Shown here: positions 1 to 11,639 of the stretch, in pieces | Layout: each line of letters opens with the position of its first letter | Position numbering within the stretch: position 1 is the first letter of the stretch | Assembly: GCA_024734495.1 (NCBI GenBank) | Contig: JALMQS010000618.1 | Span: forward strand, 248,001-312,000 | Source: Forficula auricularia | Taxonomy: Eukaryota; Arthropoda; Insecta; Dermaptera; Forficulidae | DNA: 64,000 nucleotides | Direction: 5' to 3' | Program-made: the position numbers and the translations under genes | The notes under the pieces: generated by a model | The model's database searches: none | Told to the model about the DNA's origin: nothing | What the model saw: the letters and a program-made list of their open reading frames with translations, nothing else

Positions 1-1117
1 TTCTTACTTAATTTTGATAGTAAAAAACGGTTTCTAACTCCTTGATGAAGTCATTTCACGAGTGAACGATTTCTCATGTCAATTGATTTAATATATACAA
101 ATCAATTAATCTGTAATAGCTAATAGTGTAAATCTATTAACATTAATAGATGTCATTTTGACATGTAAAATTGTATTTTAATTGAGTTTTCAGTCACAAG
201 GTAAAATAGGAAACTGATTTAATAGCTGTTAAAAGTTCTCAACAGTAGCAGATTTGAAAAAAATTAAACTACTGCAGCAGAGCAGCAGAGTCAAAAACAG
301 TCAAGTTAAATAAAATAATAAAAGAATTTGACTAATTAACAATCAATAACATTAAACTAGGGTCAAACAAACAAATCTATAAAATTTAAGTTAAAAAATT
401 TATGATACCGAAATTCTCCCTAAGTACAAAAATAGTTGTTTTATAATTTTTTCGAACTAAATAGAATAACTTATCATTTTTTTATTGAGAACACTACAGA
501 AATTGAGACAAAATTATGCTTTCAACTATGTATTAAATAAAGAAAGAGTAATTAACAAATCTCTATTATTTTTTTAATTAGAACGAATAATAAAATAAAC
601 CTGTTGTATGTTTTCAAAAATAGATCGAGAAACTTTTGTATATCTGATAATGACTCCAATGAAGTTTAATTGTAATGTTCCAAATTGGTAAATAAAAAGT
701 GGACAATTTATGAAGATTCGTGTCCATGATGATTACTTTTAAATTCTAAACGTACTGATGTGGAAAATAGTTTCAAAACACAAATATTAATCCTCGTTGA
801 ATATTTCTTTGTTTAATTACAACTTTCTCAACAACTACAAATTATTTTAACATTATACAGTGAAAACAAATAAATAAACATGCTAGGAACAATTAATAAA
901 TTATGTATTTAGCGGAATATAGTTTGGAAAACCATGGTCTATCTATAATAACGAAAGCAATGAAGTTCAATTGTCAAATTTGGAATATGAATTTAATAAT
1001 GAATTTAATTAATTAATTTAAATAATATCAATGATATGAAAAAATTTAAGGTAACACGAATTTAATAATTGTTCATCCGTGTTTATTTATTTTCCCTTTA
1101 TAACGTTAAAATTATTT
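1..1117. other. AT-rich intergenic DNA, no gene
   Basis: No coding potential or clear transposon. A faint repetition of AATGAAGTTNAATTGT (658 and 960) is the only pattern seen. Confidence 0.6.
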
Positions 1118-1448
1118 GTAGTTTCTTTTTTGAAATCATTGTGTACCTGTACATCCCTACGAATTCAGAATTTAAAAACTGTATACAAATTTTTTTTTAA
1201 TTAGAATTGGCAACACTGCATCATATGACAAAGATAGACTTACACCTACTTAGCCCCTTGTATAGAAAAGGACTAGCGAATCTTCCGTGTCTTATAACTG
1301 AAATTATTAGGCGAATTCGGAGTATATTAGGTTATTGATAAGAAGTGATAAAAAAAATTTTAAATCTAGTTTGGGGGTCGATCAATATGAAATTAATCGA
1401 ACATTTTTGGATAAATAAATAAAATACCGGCCGGAGGGTTTGCAATAA
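1118..1448. repeat. Tandem duplication, first copy (uninterrupted)
   Basis: Shares TTTTTTGAAA, GCATCATATGACAAAG, GGCGAATTCGGAGTAT and CCGGCCGGAGGGTTTGCAAT with 1449-2000, in the same order and orientation. It preserves the empty TTA site (1292-1294) where the second copy has a MITE. Confidence 0.75.
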
Positions 1449-2000
1449 AAATTGATTTTTTTGAAACCATTGTGTAAGATTACTGAATTTAAAAACTGAA
1501 TACAATTATTTTTTAATTAGAACTTGCAACCCTGTATCATATGACAAAGAGAGACTTATACTTAGCTACTTGTATTGAAAAGAGCAAGCGAATCTTCCAT
1601 GTCTTAAGGCCGCTGCACACGAGGCTTGTTTTAATAATTTTTTGTCTGCTTGCTCCTACTCAAAAGCATCCCAGGACCAAGCCGGAAAATAGGACATGTC
1701 CTATCTTTTAAATCAAGCAAGCTAGCCAGAAAGACAACTAGCAGTGACGTTATTTCGAGGCCTCCAAATTGCAAACCAGAGTTCCCATCTCAAAAACAGG
1801 TAGAGGAAAAAGCCTCGTGTGCAGCAGGCTTTATAAATGACATTATTAGGCGAATTCGGAGTATTTTTGTTAGGTTATCGATTAGAATAAAAATAATGAT
1901 AAATTTTTTTTTTAAATCTACTAAGGAGGTCGATCGATATGAAATCAATCGAATATTTTCGGATAAATAAATAAAATACCGGCCGGAGGGTTTGCAATAG
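1449..2000. repeat. Tandem duplication, second copy (carries a MITE)
   Basis: Same unit as 1118-1448, with an insertion at 1607-1830. Without the insertion the two copies are nearly the same length and visibly diverged. Confidence 0.75.
1607..1830. mobile_element. PIF/Harbinger-type MITE with empty site preserved nearby
   Basis: Ends AGGCCGCTGCACACGAGGCTT (left, 1607) and AAGCCTCGTGTGCAGCAGGCT (right, 1830) are inverted repeats. TTA is duplicated on each side (1604-1606, 1831-1833), as in PIF/Harbinger. The paralogous sequence at 1292 has a single TTA and no insert. The short ORF through it is not a gene. Confidence 0.85.
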
Positions 2001-2504
2001 CGGCAACGCGTGTGGCCCACGGATGAACCAGCAGCATTCAAAAAAAAAAAAAAATCCACTCACACTAAGTTGCCTTGTAGTAGTTAGAGTGTGCGCCTCT
2101 ATATCTATATATATCTATGTCTACAACACGCACGCGCGTCTCACTGGCGTTTTACCTCCGAGGTCGAAAAAAAAGGTATATAATAACACATGTCATGCAT
2201 TTGCGTCCTAAAACAAACTCTGGGCATAATTAAAGCAATAAAGTATAGTTTTGCCCGAGGCCTGAGGCGATTCTCTCTCTCAACGACATAATAGAGCCTC
2301 TTAGATTTTTATTATAGGTAGAGGGGCTTGTTCGTGACCAGCCTTGTCCAATATCTCAATATTATAACAAGACCTGTCAAAAATTTGTAAAAGAGGAAAA
2401 AAATCAATATTCCATATATTTTAAGCTATTTAAAATTCCTATACTAAATGAAATATACATGTAAACAAATTGCATATAAACGATAAAATTGTTTTTCTTC
2501 CTAT

Positions 2505-2640
2505 AAAGAGAAATCAATGAGGTTGATCTCTGCTTAATGCAAATAAACATATATTTTATATATTAATATTCCAAATATATATTTATGTATAATTTATTTG
2601 TTTGAGACTATAGTTTCGAAGGTTTAAACTTGATCAATAA
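2505..2640. repeat. Dispersed 50-nt repeat, copy at 2510, with linked GACTATAGTTTCGA motif
   Basis: AGAGAAATCAATGAGGTTG..CTGCTTAATGCAAATAAACAT, followed about 70 nt later by GAGACTATAGTTTCGA..CTTGATCA. It can fold: ATCAA pairs with TTGAT around an inner GAGG/CCTC hairpin in better copies. Other copies: 3630-3685, 26775-26825 (with the linked motif), 26870-26910, 46378-46425, 47092-47150, 48525-48570, 48840-48885, 49045-49085. The linked motif alone is at 30270-30310. Confidence 0.6.
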
Positions 2641-2851
2641 GACTTTTTAATTATAGATTTTCTATCTGTTATGTTATTTAGCATGAAGTCAATTACCCGA
2701 TTGGATATATAGTATAAAATTCGTTTAGTTGTTATAGCGAACTAACTACAATATTTATATTTTATATTTACTTAAATATAATTTAGTCACCATTATAATT
2801 TGTATCATTGTCTATATTCAAAATATTTAATTTCTTTATGAGTAGTACAAG

Positions 2852-3393
2852 ATCCCGACTTAGGTAGACCTTCACTTATCGAGTTTCCTAATGAAATTAA
2901 TATTTTGATAATATAATGTATTAATAAACAAAACTTGATAGGGTCGACATCCAATTTCCCTCCATAGCTATTTTATCTAATTTGTTAGATTTATTTGTTT
3001 TTATTTATTTATTTAATTTAATTTTTTTTAATTATCTATATTTTCATATATAACAATAGTTAAAGGAAACTCTATAACTACAAAATACTGATTCGAAGTT
3101 ACCTAGTTACCTGTTGATACCCTGTCTACCTGGACTTATGCAGGGAAAAATATTGCGACCCAACTTTGGCATTTTATATACATATTTTACTCTTGAATGG
3201 TAATATATTTATCCGGAAACTCGATATCTACATTTATGTAATAAAATTAACAGCTTTAATGTTTTTATTAAAAATAGCTATGTAGGGAAATTGGATGACG
3301 ATCCTATCAAGTTTTGTTTATTAATACATTATATTATCAAAATATTTATTTCATTAGGAAACTCGATAGGTGAAGGTCGACCTAAGTCGGGAT
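2852..3393. mobile_element. Foldback element, unassigned
   Basis: Inverted ends ATCCCGACTTAGG / CCTAAGTCGGGAT with arms of about 140 nt (2852-2990, 3270-3393), including TTATTAATACATTATATT. No clear target duplication. No coding potential. It lies between two inverted copies of the dispersed 50-nt repeat (2510 and 3630). Confidence 0.65.
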
Positions 3394-3629
3394 TTTAGAC
3401 CATTCGTGTTGCTATTTGTGCTTTAGAAAAAGCAACTTTTTTTTTTTAATTTTTAAATTATTCATTGATAAAGGAAGAAATCCCTCGAAACATTTTGGTT
3501 TGATTAAACGTTTAAAGATTGTTTTATTAAAAATTGGTAATTATTTTAATTATACAACAATCTTTATTTTTTTCTTTTTCTCTCTCTATATATATTTAGT
3601 TATATTATATTAGTAAATGTAACTATATG

Positions 3630-3700
3630 TTTATTTGCATCAAGCAGAGGACAACCTCATTAATTTCTCTTTATGAATCAACAACTTTGCTACTCTCGGC
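3630..3700 (-). repeat. Dispersed 50-nt repeat, inverted copy
   Basis: TGTTTATTTGCATCAAGCAGAGG..ACCTCATTAATTTCTCTTTATG, the reverse of the 2510 copy. Followed by AACTTTGCTACTCTCGGCAAAAC, also after the 47092 copy (ACTCTGCTATTCTCGGG). Confidence 0.6.
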
Positions 3701-4703
3701 AAAACAAAATATTAAAAAAAAAATTCTACTTTGAACAAAAGTACTTTTAAATTTTTTGTAGAATTATCCCCTAATTGAGCTATTAAATAAATCGATAGCC
3801 TTAGATATGTATAATATATAAAGCCTAAATATCGATAACCGGTTAAATTATATAAATATTTCAGGCCAGAGGAAATAGTGAACAATACTGATTTTAAAGG
3901 TCACTTAAATATATTTATGGAGTGTTGTCACGAGAGATATATTTCTAAGAAGCGCGTCTTTTCAATTTGTGTTAAATTAGCTATACATAATTAACACGTG
4001 GAAATAGACGGATTATTAAAATACTTGTCTGGCTGATGCACAAAAAAATCTAAGTAATGAATCTACTTTTAAATTGCAGTAGAAATTTAATAAAAATAAA
4101 GGGGTTGTTAGAGTTGGTATATTTTTCCTTCTTTATCCATTAAAAGAAAAAAAATCTTAAGTGCTTATAACAAATATTTATGTGTAAACACCTAGTTATA
4201 AGTCATACAGAATGCGTGGTTAAGATAAATAATAATTAAATAAATTTTTTTCATTGATAGTCAAAAAAATTTCTCAAGTTTAATTAACTTTTAGTTAATT
4301 AAATTCGAGGAAAAAATTTATTTTAATCTTTCGAAAACAAATTGCAATTTAGTTAATAGGAATAGTAAATTTGTCAAAAATCAAGGATACTAAATTAAAG
4401 CTGAAAACGTAGGATGCTGAGAGACTGTGTAAAAAATTGTCTTGCTCTGATTTAATCGGACCACACAGATATATATTACATTTAAACACTTGTAGCCGGG
4501 TTATTAAGACGTCTGAATAGAAATTAGATAATCTGAATTTATAGGTATTATCCTTTATCAAAGAAAAATCATTTTACTTTATGAAATAATTTAAAAATTA
4601 ATTATTATTTTTTTCACTTGGCTATAATATAGTATAAGCCTTATTAACAACAAATCGAATTCTCCTGCCATTACGTCACTTCCGAGGGTGTTTTCGTTTC
4701 AAC
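3700..4703. other. AT-rich intergenic DNA
   Basis: Contains a small hairpin (TTTAATTAACT / AGTTAATTAAA, 4279-4307). The 70-aa ORF at 4349 shows no protein features. Confidence 0.6.
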
Positions 4704-4711
4704 GTTCACAC

Positions 4712-5048
4712 CATAGAGTAATATAGAGTGGAAGGCTCCATAAAGAGCCAATGTATTTTAGAGTATACGAGTTAGAGAGCTCTCTAGCGAGACCAGGACG
4801 AAACTATTTGGCAATAAAATGGCAGAAGCCGCTCTCTTCTGGGCAAATTTTAGGAACATTATCAAGAGCAAAAATACGCTTATATATATATATATATAAC
4901 ATAAAGGGTATGTATCCTTTATCTATGACAAAGGCTTTGAATGTTCTATGATCTTTGGATAGCTCTTAAGAACTAAGAGTTTTCGCCCTGAAGTCGCTAG
5001 AGAGCGCTTTTTCTATATGCGTAGCCTTCCACTCTATATCACTCTATG
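4712..5048. mobile_element. Non-autonomous DNA transposon with 8-bp target duplication (hAT- or P-like)
   Basis: Terminal repeats CATAGAGTAATATAGAGTGG / CCACTCTATATCACTCTATG are flanked by the identical 8-mer GTTCACAC (4704-4711, 5049-5056). The CA...TG ends with 8-bp duplication suit hAT or P. The interior has no transposase and carries a TA microsatellite (4880-4897). Confidence 0.8.
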
Positions 5049-5369
5049 GTTCACACAACCCAGAAATTTTTCAAGTACGCCGTAGTAAAGATGTTTACTA
5101 CTAAAAAATGTTATATTCTTAAGAAATATTTAATCATTTTTTGAGAAATAAAATATATACAAATAAGCAACTTTATGCTTGTTAGGTACTAATGTCGAAA
5201 AAGATTTTCAATTTAATGTAAAAAATGATAAAAATAAAAATAATCATAAAAAGTAAATGTACCATAATTTTCACAATAAAAATATAATTAAGTTTTTTTT
5301 TAATTTTAATTTTTTTGTAAAGTTTATTAGGTACACTAATTTTAATTTTAATGAATGAATAAAACAATA

Positions 5370-5720
5370 TGAAGAGTAATAGACCTTCTTCTTCCTTTTA
5401 TTCAACTTTTAAAGCGGCCGAAGAAATAAGCCAAAGAACAACAGCAACAACAACAACAAAGAAGGAGAGTGAAGGCAAAAAGGTCTCTGGTAATAACCCT
5501 CGGTGTGGTTGGATGCGAAGATATTTCAGAGGGGGTCTTAAAGTGGCCCCCGACACCCATTTTGTCGCATTAAGGAAACAATTGCACAAGGAAAACAAAA
5601 ACAACACAACGATGGCGAATAAAAAAGATAAAAAAAAGAAACAAAAAAAAAGGAGAAGAAATCTCTTGTTTCTAATGCTCCTGTTGAAGGTAAGATGTCA
5701 GCAAAGAATAAATGGTCTTG
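5370..5720. other. More complex stretch, possible conserved non-coding DNA
   Basis: 5480-5600 is GC-richer than its flanks (CCCTCGGTGTGGTTGGATGC, GTGGCCCCCGACACCC) and lies between (CAA)n and A-rich runs. An open frame of 123 aa runs through it, but the product is Lys/Thr low complexity and has no recognisable domain. Could be an enhancer or an old exon. Confidence 0.3.
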
Positions 5721-6149
5721 ATTATATCCAATTGCAATGACAAATGAGGGGCATCCATCAAGGGGTAGCGAATTAAAGCCAAATTAGTCTGCAATTAAAC
5801 CGTAAATTCTTTTTTCTTTTTTTTTTTTATTAATAAAAATGAAAGTCAGAAAGCTCTTTGGATTATTAGGTCCACTACAGTCGGGAAAAAATCTTAATAA
5901 AAACTTATTTCTCTCATTAGTGGGTTAAAAAAAGTGAAATTTTCCGATTATGAAAAAAAAGAAAAGTCAATTCGTTTTTAGCAAATAATGGGAAAAGTCC
6001 ATTTCGTAAAGGGATTTATTTTTCATTTCAAAGAAGAGTATTATAGGTATAATCTAAATTAATCTAAAAAGTACTCATCAATTGAATTAATACAAAAATA
6101 ATAGTAATTAGTAGAGATTGTGGTGTTGGTGCAAGGTGAAACATCTTTA

Positions 6150-6362
6150 AAAGATAAGAGTAAATAAATATTATATTTAATATTGATTTACTATGAGTTA
6201 AGGATACTAGGTCACTTATTTCACATTAAAATTAAAAAATTAAAAGAAATAAAATTTTATTTCTTTTAATTTTTTTTAATTTTAATGTGAAATAAGTGAC
6301 CTAATATCACTTAACTCATAGTAAATCAATATTAAATATAATATTTATTTACTCTTATCTTT
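6150..6362. mobile_element. Near-perfect 213-bp hairpin MITE
   Basis: Reads AAAGATAAGAGTAAATAAAT inwards and its reverse complement outwards, with only a few mismatches through the whole length. Middle is AAAATTAAAAAA / AAATAAAATTT. It directly follows a GGTGAAACATCTTTAA sequence similar to the start of the 36945 repeat. Confidence 0.7.
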
Positions 6363-7649
6363 ATCAAAAATCATAGCCCAAATAATGTTTGCACTAATCA
6401 ATAATTTGAAAACTAAAAATGTTATTTTATTTATTATATTATACAATGCTTATGGTAGTAGATTAATTTCGAAAAGGTTTTTACGAAGTTAAATAGTTTT
6501 CTATTCTTTAATATTTAACATGTTAACATTTCAGCTCTTGTTGGGGCCATCTTCAGGCCAGTTAATTTTGTTGATATTTTAAAAAAATTTTTAAGCAATT
6601 AAATATTATAGTAATTATCATTTAACATTTTTTTTCTTTTCATATTATTATAGATAAGTACTCTAAGGCAATGAAAACAAGAATAAAATAGCTCTGAAGA
6701 CGAGGGTGAAAACAATCCCTCTGACTTATAATTAAAAATAATCGATTCTATCTCGGATCTAGTAGTTACCAACTTTTTGTGATTTCCTTTGAATTTAAAG
6801 TCTACATCTATCGCTAATTTGAAACTTATATAATAAAACGTCAGCCTGCTGAATTTTAAAGAAAAGAAAAAGAAATGACTGAATTCCTTAGGATTTATTA
6901 ATGGTGAAAATTTGTATAAATAATAATTAGTATTTTTTCGTCTCATGACAAGTTTCTTTAGATATGTAACGATATTTATAATTAGAGTGATAATACAGTC
7001 CTCTTCTCTCTTATAAACAAACAAACAGGTCCAGGAAATTCTAAGGAAAGGTGATTTTCCCACACTCTTTGCTTAGCAAAAGGGTGTTTCAATATCTCAT
7101 CTAAGAGTCTATTTACCCTGCCTGCTAAAGCTAATATTGAATGGCTCATTAGAATTTAAAAAAAATGTTTTTTTTTTTATTTAAATATTAATATTTCAGT
7201 TAATGATTTTTTTTTTTTAATTTGAATAGTAGACGAAAATTAGTCATAATACTTTTTTTCAAACTGCATTCTGATGGCGTCACAATTTTCGGTACGGTTA
7301 TGATACCATTATATATGAATAAAAAACTTAAATCAACTTTTCAACTTTTTGTAACCAACATTTCGTAAATTCTTCCTTCTATAGTGAGGATCTATAAATT
7401 CATCAGAAATGATATTCGATTCAATTTATTATAACCTAAGCTGCCACTCAATAAGAATTTAGTTTTAGTTACCTCCCATAATATATATGATTTTAATATT
7501 ATTATTTAATTAGTATTTTATAAATTTTGAAAAATTGATTAATTTTGATGTCCAACAATGATTTTTAACATATTTGATCAACATTTACAAAAATAATAAT
7601 GGGCATTCTGTGTTTGAGTTTGTATAGGAAAGCTAACATTGAATGATTA
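6363..7649. other. AT-rich intergenic DNA
   Basis: The 154-aa minus-strand ORF (6599-7063) has AT-driven composition (Phe, Lys, Asn, Tyr) and no motif. No repeat boundaries recognised. Confidence 0.55.
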
Positions 7650-7800
7650 GTATATAGTTCCAATTTGAAATTATATTGCATATATCCCAATAAAACTGTT
7701 TGATGTGGTCAAGGGAGATAGATAGTGGGATCGAACCCTTCATATATACTTGTATTACAACGGTTAATGCTACAATATTATTGATACATAGTGAAATCAG
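7650..7800 (-). mobile_element. Possible worn tRNA-derived SINE head
   Basis: Minus strand box B GGGTTCGATCCC is perfect (7738-7727). An upstream GTAGCATTAACCGTTGTAAT resembles box A and the anticodon arm. The acceptor stem does not pair, so not a tRNA gene. Confidence 0.35.
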
Positions 7801-9343
7801 ACAATTATAATTCAAGTCCTGAAAAGAGTGATTTTTAAATAGACAATGATATTTGATTAATCGAATTGAGACGTACTTAGAATACCAAATTAGATATTTG
7901 ATAATGGAATATATTATCCTTTCTAAAAGATCCCGAATTCTTTCAGTTAAGGAAGTCCTTTCGCTCCAGTTGAATTAAAAAGAAATTTAATATAATAAGT
8001 TAAAATAAAAATGAAAAATATTAGAAGTAAAAAATAAATAGTATGTAAGCATTAAATTTTTGAAATAAAAACAATTATAAAAAAAATATTTAATCACAAA
8101 AGTTAGTTTGATTTATTCAAATCAGCTGATAATAACTCTTGTATGATTTGGCAATGCGTTGTATTTCTACTGTTTATGTTTACATTCAAACATAGCATTT
8201 ATGCGACTTTTTAAAGTAAAATTTTCAGTAAATTCGACGGTCAATCATATATTTTATTGCAAAAAAAGAAACCTGCATGTTTCAAAAAACTAATTTTTAG
8301 TTTTTTTTAGCTTTATCTATTCAAATAATAGTAGTATAATTCAGGAGAAAGTGTCAAGATCTTAATTTTCCATAAGACTGAGAAAATATTTACATTTGAA
8401 AAAATTTTATTTTCAAAAATTTACACTTTAATATGTGATTGAAACTTCACCAAAGTATAGATAGATAAATATTATAAAAAATTAAGTAATAGTTATAATC
8501 TAATATTTTTTATTTAAAATTGGCGGCGAAAGCACCTCCTTGAGCCCCTATGAGGTAGGCAACTATTTATACCGATATTAATATTTTTAAGCTTTTATAG
8601 GCAAAGAGAGAGAAAATATCTAATCTCGCGTGATTTTTTTCAAGGTTATCTTTAAAAATGGTGACATAAATATTGAAAATGTAAATAAGTCATTGTGAGT
8701 GACAGGGTTAAAAAAAATAAAATAAACTTTCGGGTCCTATATATATAATATTATTCCATGTTATAAAAAACGGTTCTACTCAATTACTATAAATTTTAAT
8801 TAATTTTAAAATAGATGTCAACTTAATAAATTTTATCTAGGAAAATTAGTTCATAAATATTATTATTAGTATCAATTTTTGAAAGAGATAGAGTGAAAAA
8901 AAAGGATGGCAGTTAAAGGTGTTCTATTCTAATTCCACTGGACAACTACACTTGGATATTTATTTGTTGGTTTGTCATTTTAGCTTATATGCAAATTGTA
9001 GTCCCCTCTTATTGACATTCCAAAACTGGATAGTTAACAAATTAAATTTTATGGTAATTTATGGTAAATAGATAATTTGTTTGGCTTGTGATAATATTTT
9101 TCTGTTGTTGTTGTTGTTATCATATAATTAAAAAAAAAAGAATTCGTTTGTATTTTTCTATTACAATTAATGAGATGACACATCGAACATATTTATTAAG
9201 GAATAAATCAATCGAGAAAATAGGAATTCGAATTTCTCTATTTAATTCATCAGCCAACGTTTTTCAAGTTTTTTGACTACTCAATATAGTACTTACAAAG
9301 AATATAAAAGGTCAAAAAGGTTTAATATATTTTTAGAGAATAC
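7801..9343. other. AT-rich intergenic DNA
   Basis: Nothing delimitable. A short GC-richer piece near 8520-8560 is not explained. Confidence 0.55.
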
Positions 9344-9346
9344 TAA

Positions 9347-9506
9347 GGGCCAGTGGTATGTCGGTTGGTAAAGTCTTTGTAAAAGTTGACAAAGGGTAAA
9401 ACCTTAGAATTCACCGTGTGCCCGGCCGGATGGCCAATCAGATGACACGCACTTTCATCTCTGTCAACTTTTACAAAGACTTTACCAACCGACATACAAC
9501 TGGCCA
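9347..9506. mobile_element. Hairpin MITE, PIF/Harbinger type, family member 1
   Basis: Termini GGGCCAGTGGTATGTCGG / CCGACATACAACTGGCCA, with TAA on both sides (9344-9346, 9507-9509). Long inverted arms containing TAAAGTCTTTGTAAAAG. Centre holds GGCCAATCAGATGACA. GGGCC ends plus a 3-bp TAA duplication fit PIF/Harbinger. Confidence 0.8.
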
Positions 9507-9509
9507 TAA

Positions 9510-11451
9510 GAGAGCGTTAGAAGTTTGAGGAAACTTTTGTAAAACATAATATAGCTCAATGAATTAAATTATTAATAAATCTTTTGATTTATTGAAACAA
9601 AATCAAATACACGGATTTAAATAAAAAATATAGAAGAGTATCTGAATGTTTTCTACTGGCTTTGTTTTAGGGAGTATATCCCGAACCTGTTCGGGATGTT
9701 TTTATGCAAAGCTGCCAACAGTAAAAATGAAATCTCCCCAAAACTTAAGATTAATTCGAATTTGTTGTTGAGGAATATTATTCTTACTTATGGAGTCAAT
9801 GTATAAAAGCATCTGAAATATCTTCGCATTAATTCCACAAACAAAACCAGTCTAGGTATATTTTATTTTTGATTGAATATATATTTTTCATTTTCAAAAA
9901 TTTAATAGCGTTTTTGAGTTTCTTTCGAGAAAGAGTCGGCTGACGTCATAGTCCTAGTTTAGTGTCAAGTTTATTTAAGTTTCTAACGTATGTTATACTT
10001 AGTACACATAATTTTTTTGTTGGGGGGGGGGGCTAATTCTAATTAATGAGATAAAATTAGCCATTAGATTTTTCATTAATAAATAGCACTATTATGCCAA
10101 TTTATAACTTTATAGCTAAAAAAATAGCTCCAAAAAAAATAAAAATAAATAAAATAAAAAAGTTCTTAATCTCTCCGAAAATTGCACCGAGTATTAAAAA
10201 TTAATAATAAATAAACTTCCGCTTTTTCTTACAATTTCTTTTGTCTATTTTTAAAGCTTCCTTTCCGATGTATATTTGATGTTTAGAGTTAGTCTATATA
10301 GATAATTCAGCAATCATTTAATATTTAATAAATTCGTTTCCAAAAGGGCAAATTTCAAATAAATCATGTCACTTCAGAATTGGTGTTAAGTACATTATCG
10401 TCCCCTCGATTAACCCTTTAAACTTGCTAACAAAACAGGGGATTAAGCGAAACAACGTTACCTCCTTTGAAACAAATTAAACTCCACCCTGTTGTTGTTC
10501 TAATGAAACATTACATTAGCATAAATTCAAGTTAGATATTTGTTTGTATGTAGTTATGCATTTCTCAATCTCATCAGATTCATATTTCATTGCTTGATAC
10601 GAGTATAGGGTGTCTCCGAATCAGCTTCACTATAGAAAAATATTTTTTTAATATGCGTTTAATAATAAAAGTTATTGTTCATCAAGCACCAGCTTATTCT
10701 GAAAACAGTATTCTTTATTTTATTTATAAGGCAGAATATTGAATAATAAACTAGGAACAAATTAATTCAAAATTTGCATACAGGGAGGTCAAAAACTAGA
10801 ATTAAAACAAAAAACATGAAACCAGCAATTTATTTTATATGTTGAGAAACAAATATCTCAACTGTACTATCAACCTCTCAACCTGCCAAAATTGTAAATT
10901 TATTAAGTATTTTTGAAATAAACATTTGAGGCATGAATAAATTCAATGTTTATGTTACAAATTTCCCTCCTTGTATGCAAATTTTGATCTAATTTGTAGC
11001 TAATTAATTATGTCTAGCTAATTTAATCTAATTCTGATTAAATTAAAATAAAGATCGCTTTATATTAAAGTAAATTCTAAATTATTGGCTTTTATTTTGT
11101 ATATTAAGTATTTAATAAAATACTTAACGGGAATATGGTTTTGAGAATAAACAGGAGTAACTTATTCTCATGCAACGAATATTAAAATAAGTTTTTTTAA
11201 GGAACCCCATCCGGGGAATCCCTGTATTTGTGTACGTAACTCTTTCACACTCTTGTTGCCGGGTAATAAATTTTCACGCCTCGGGTAAGTGCGAGAGAGA
11301 TCTCAGCCCCCGATATGCAAATCAATGTCAAGTGTGCGATTATTTGGATTGGTCGTATATTTAGACCCTCGGAATTTCATCAAATTATTCTATTTTAATT
11401 ATATTGACCCATCCTAAAATTCAAATTCCGTTTTTCTATTTTTTCTTTTCC
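9510..11451. other. Intergenic DNA with two higher-complexity islands
   Basis: ATCCCGAAC/GTTCGGGAT palindrome at 9678-9698, a CRE-like TGACGTCA at 9941. 10370-10560 and 11200-11390 are less AT-biased and hold homeodomain-type TAATTA/ATGCAAAT words, so candidate regulatory DNA. No gene. Confidence 0.4.

Positions 11452-11516
<65 letters not shown>
11452..11516. repeat. (CA)n microsatellite, about 32 units
   Basis: Uninterrupted ACACAC run. The ORF over it (His-Thr repeats) is an artefact. Confidence 0.95.
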
Positions 11517-11518
<2 letters not shown>

Positions 11519-11639
11519 CGATCTATTTGGCGTATCGATCAGTATTTGTGTTTGGAAACGTTGGCATTGAAGGCAAAAGTTTCAATGTTTTCTCTACAAA
11601 ATCGAACAGCAACCGTGAACGATAATATGGGTATAATTT

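Noticed and set aside
5369..5740. 123-aa ORF
   Set aside because: Mostly Thr and Lys low complexity; reported only as a complex non-coding stretch.
6599..7063. 154-aa minus-strand ORF
   Set aside because: Composition follows the AT bias, no motif, no neighbouring exon signals.
7725..7800. tRNA gene on the minus strand
   Set aside because: T-arm box is perfect, but the acceptor and D-arms do not pair.
11404..11625. 73-aa ORF with (HT)n
   Set aside because: Translation of the (CA)n microsatellite.
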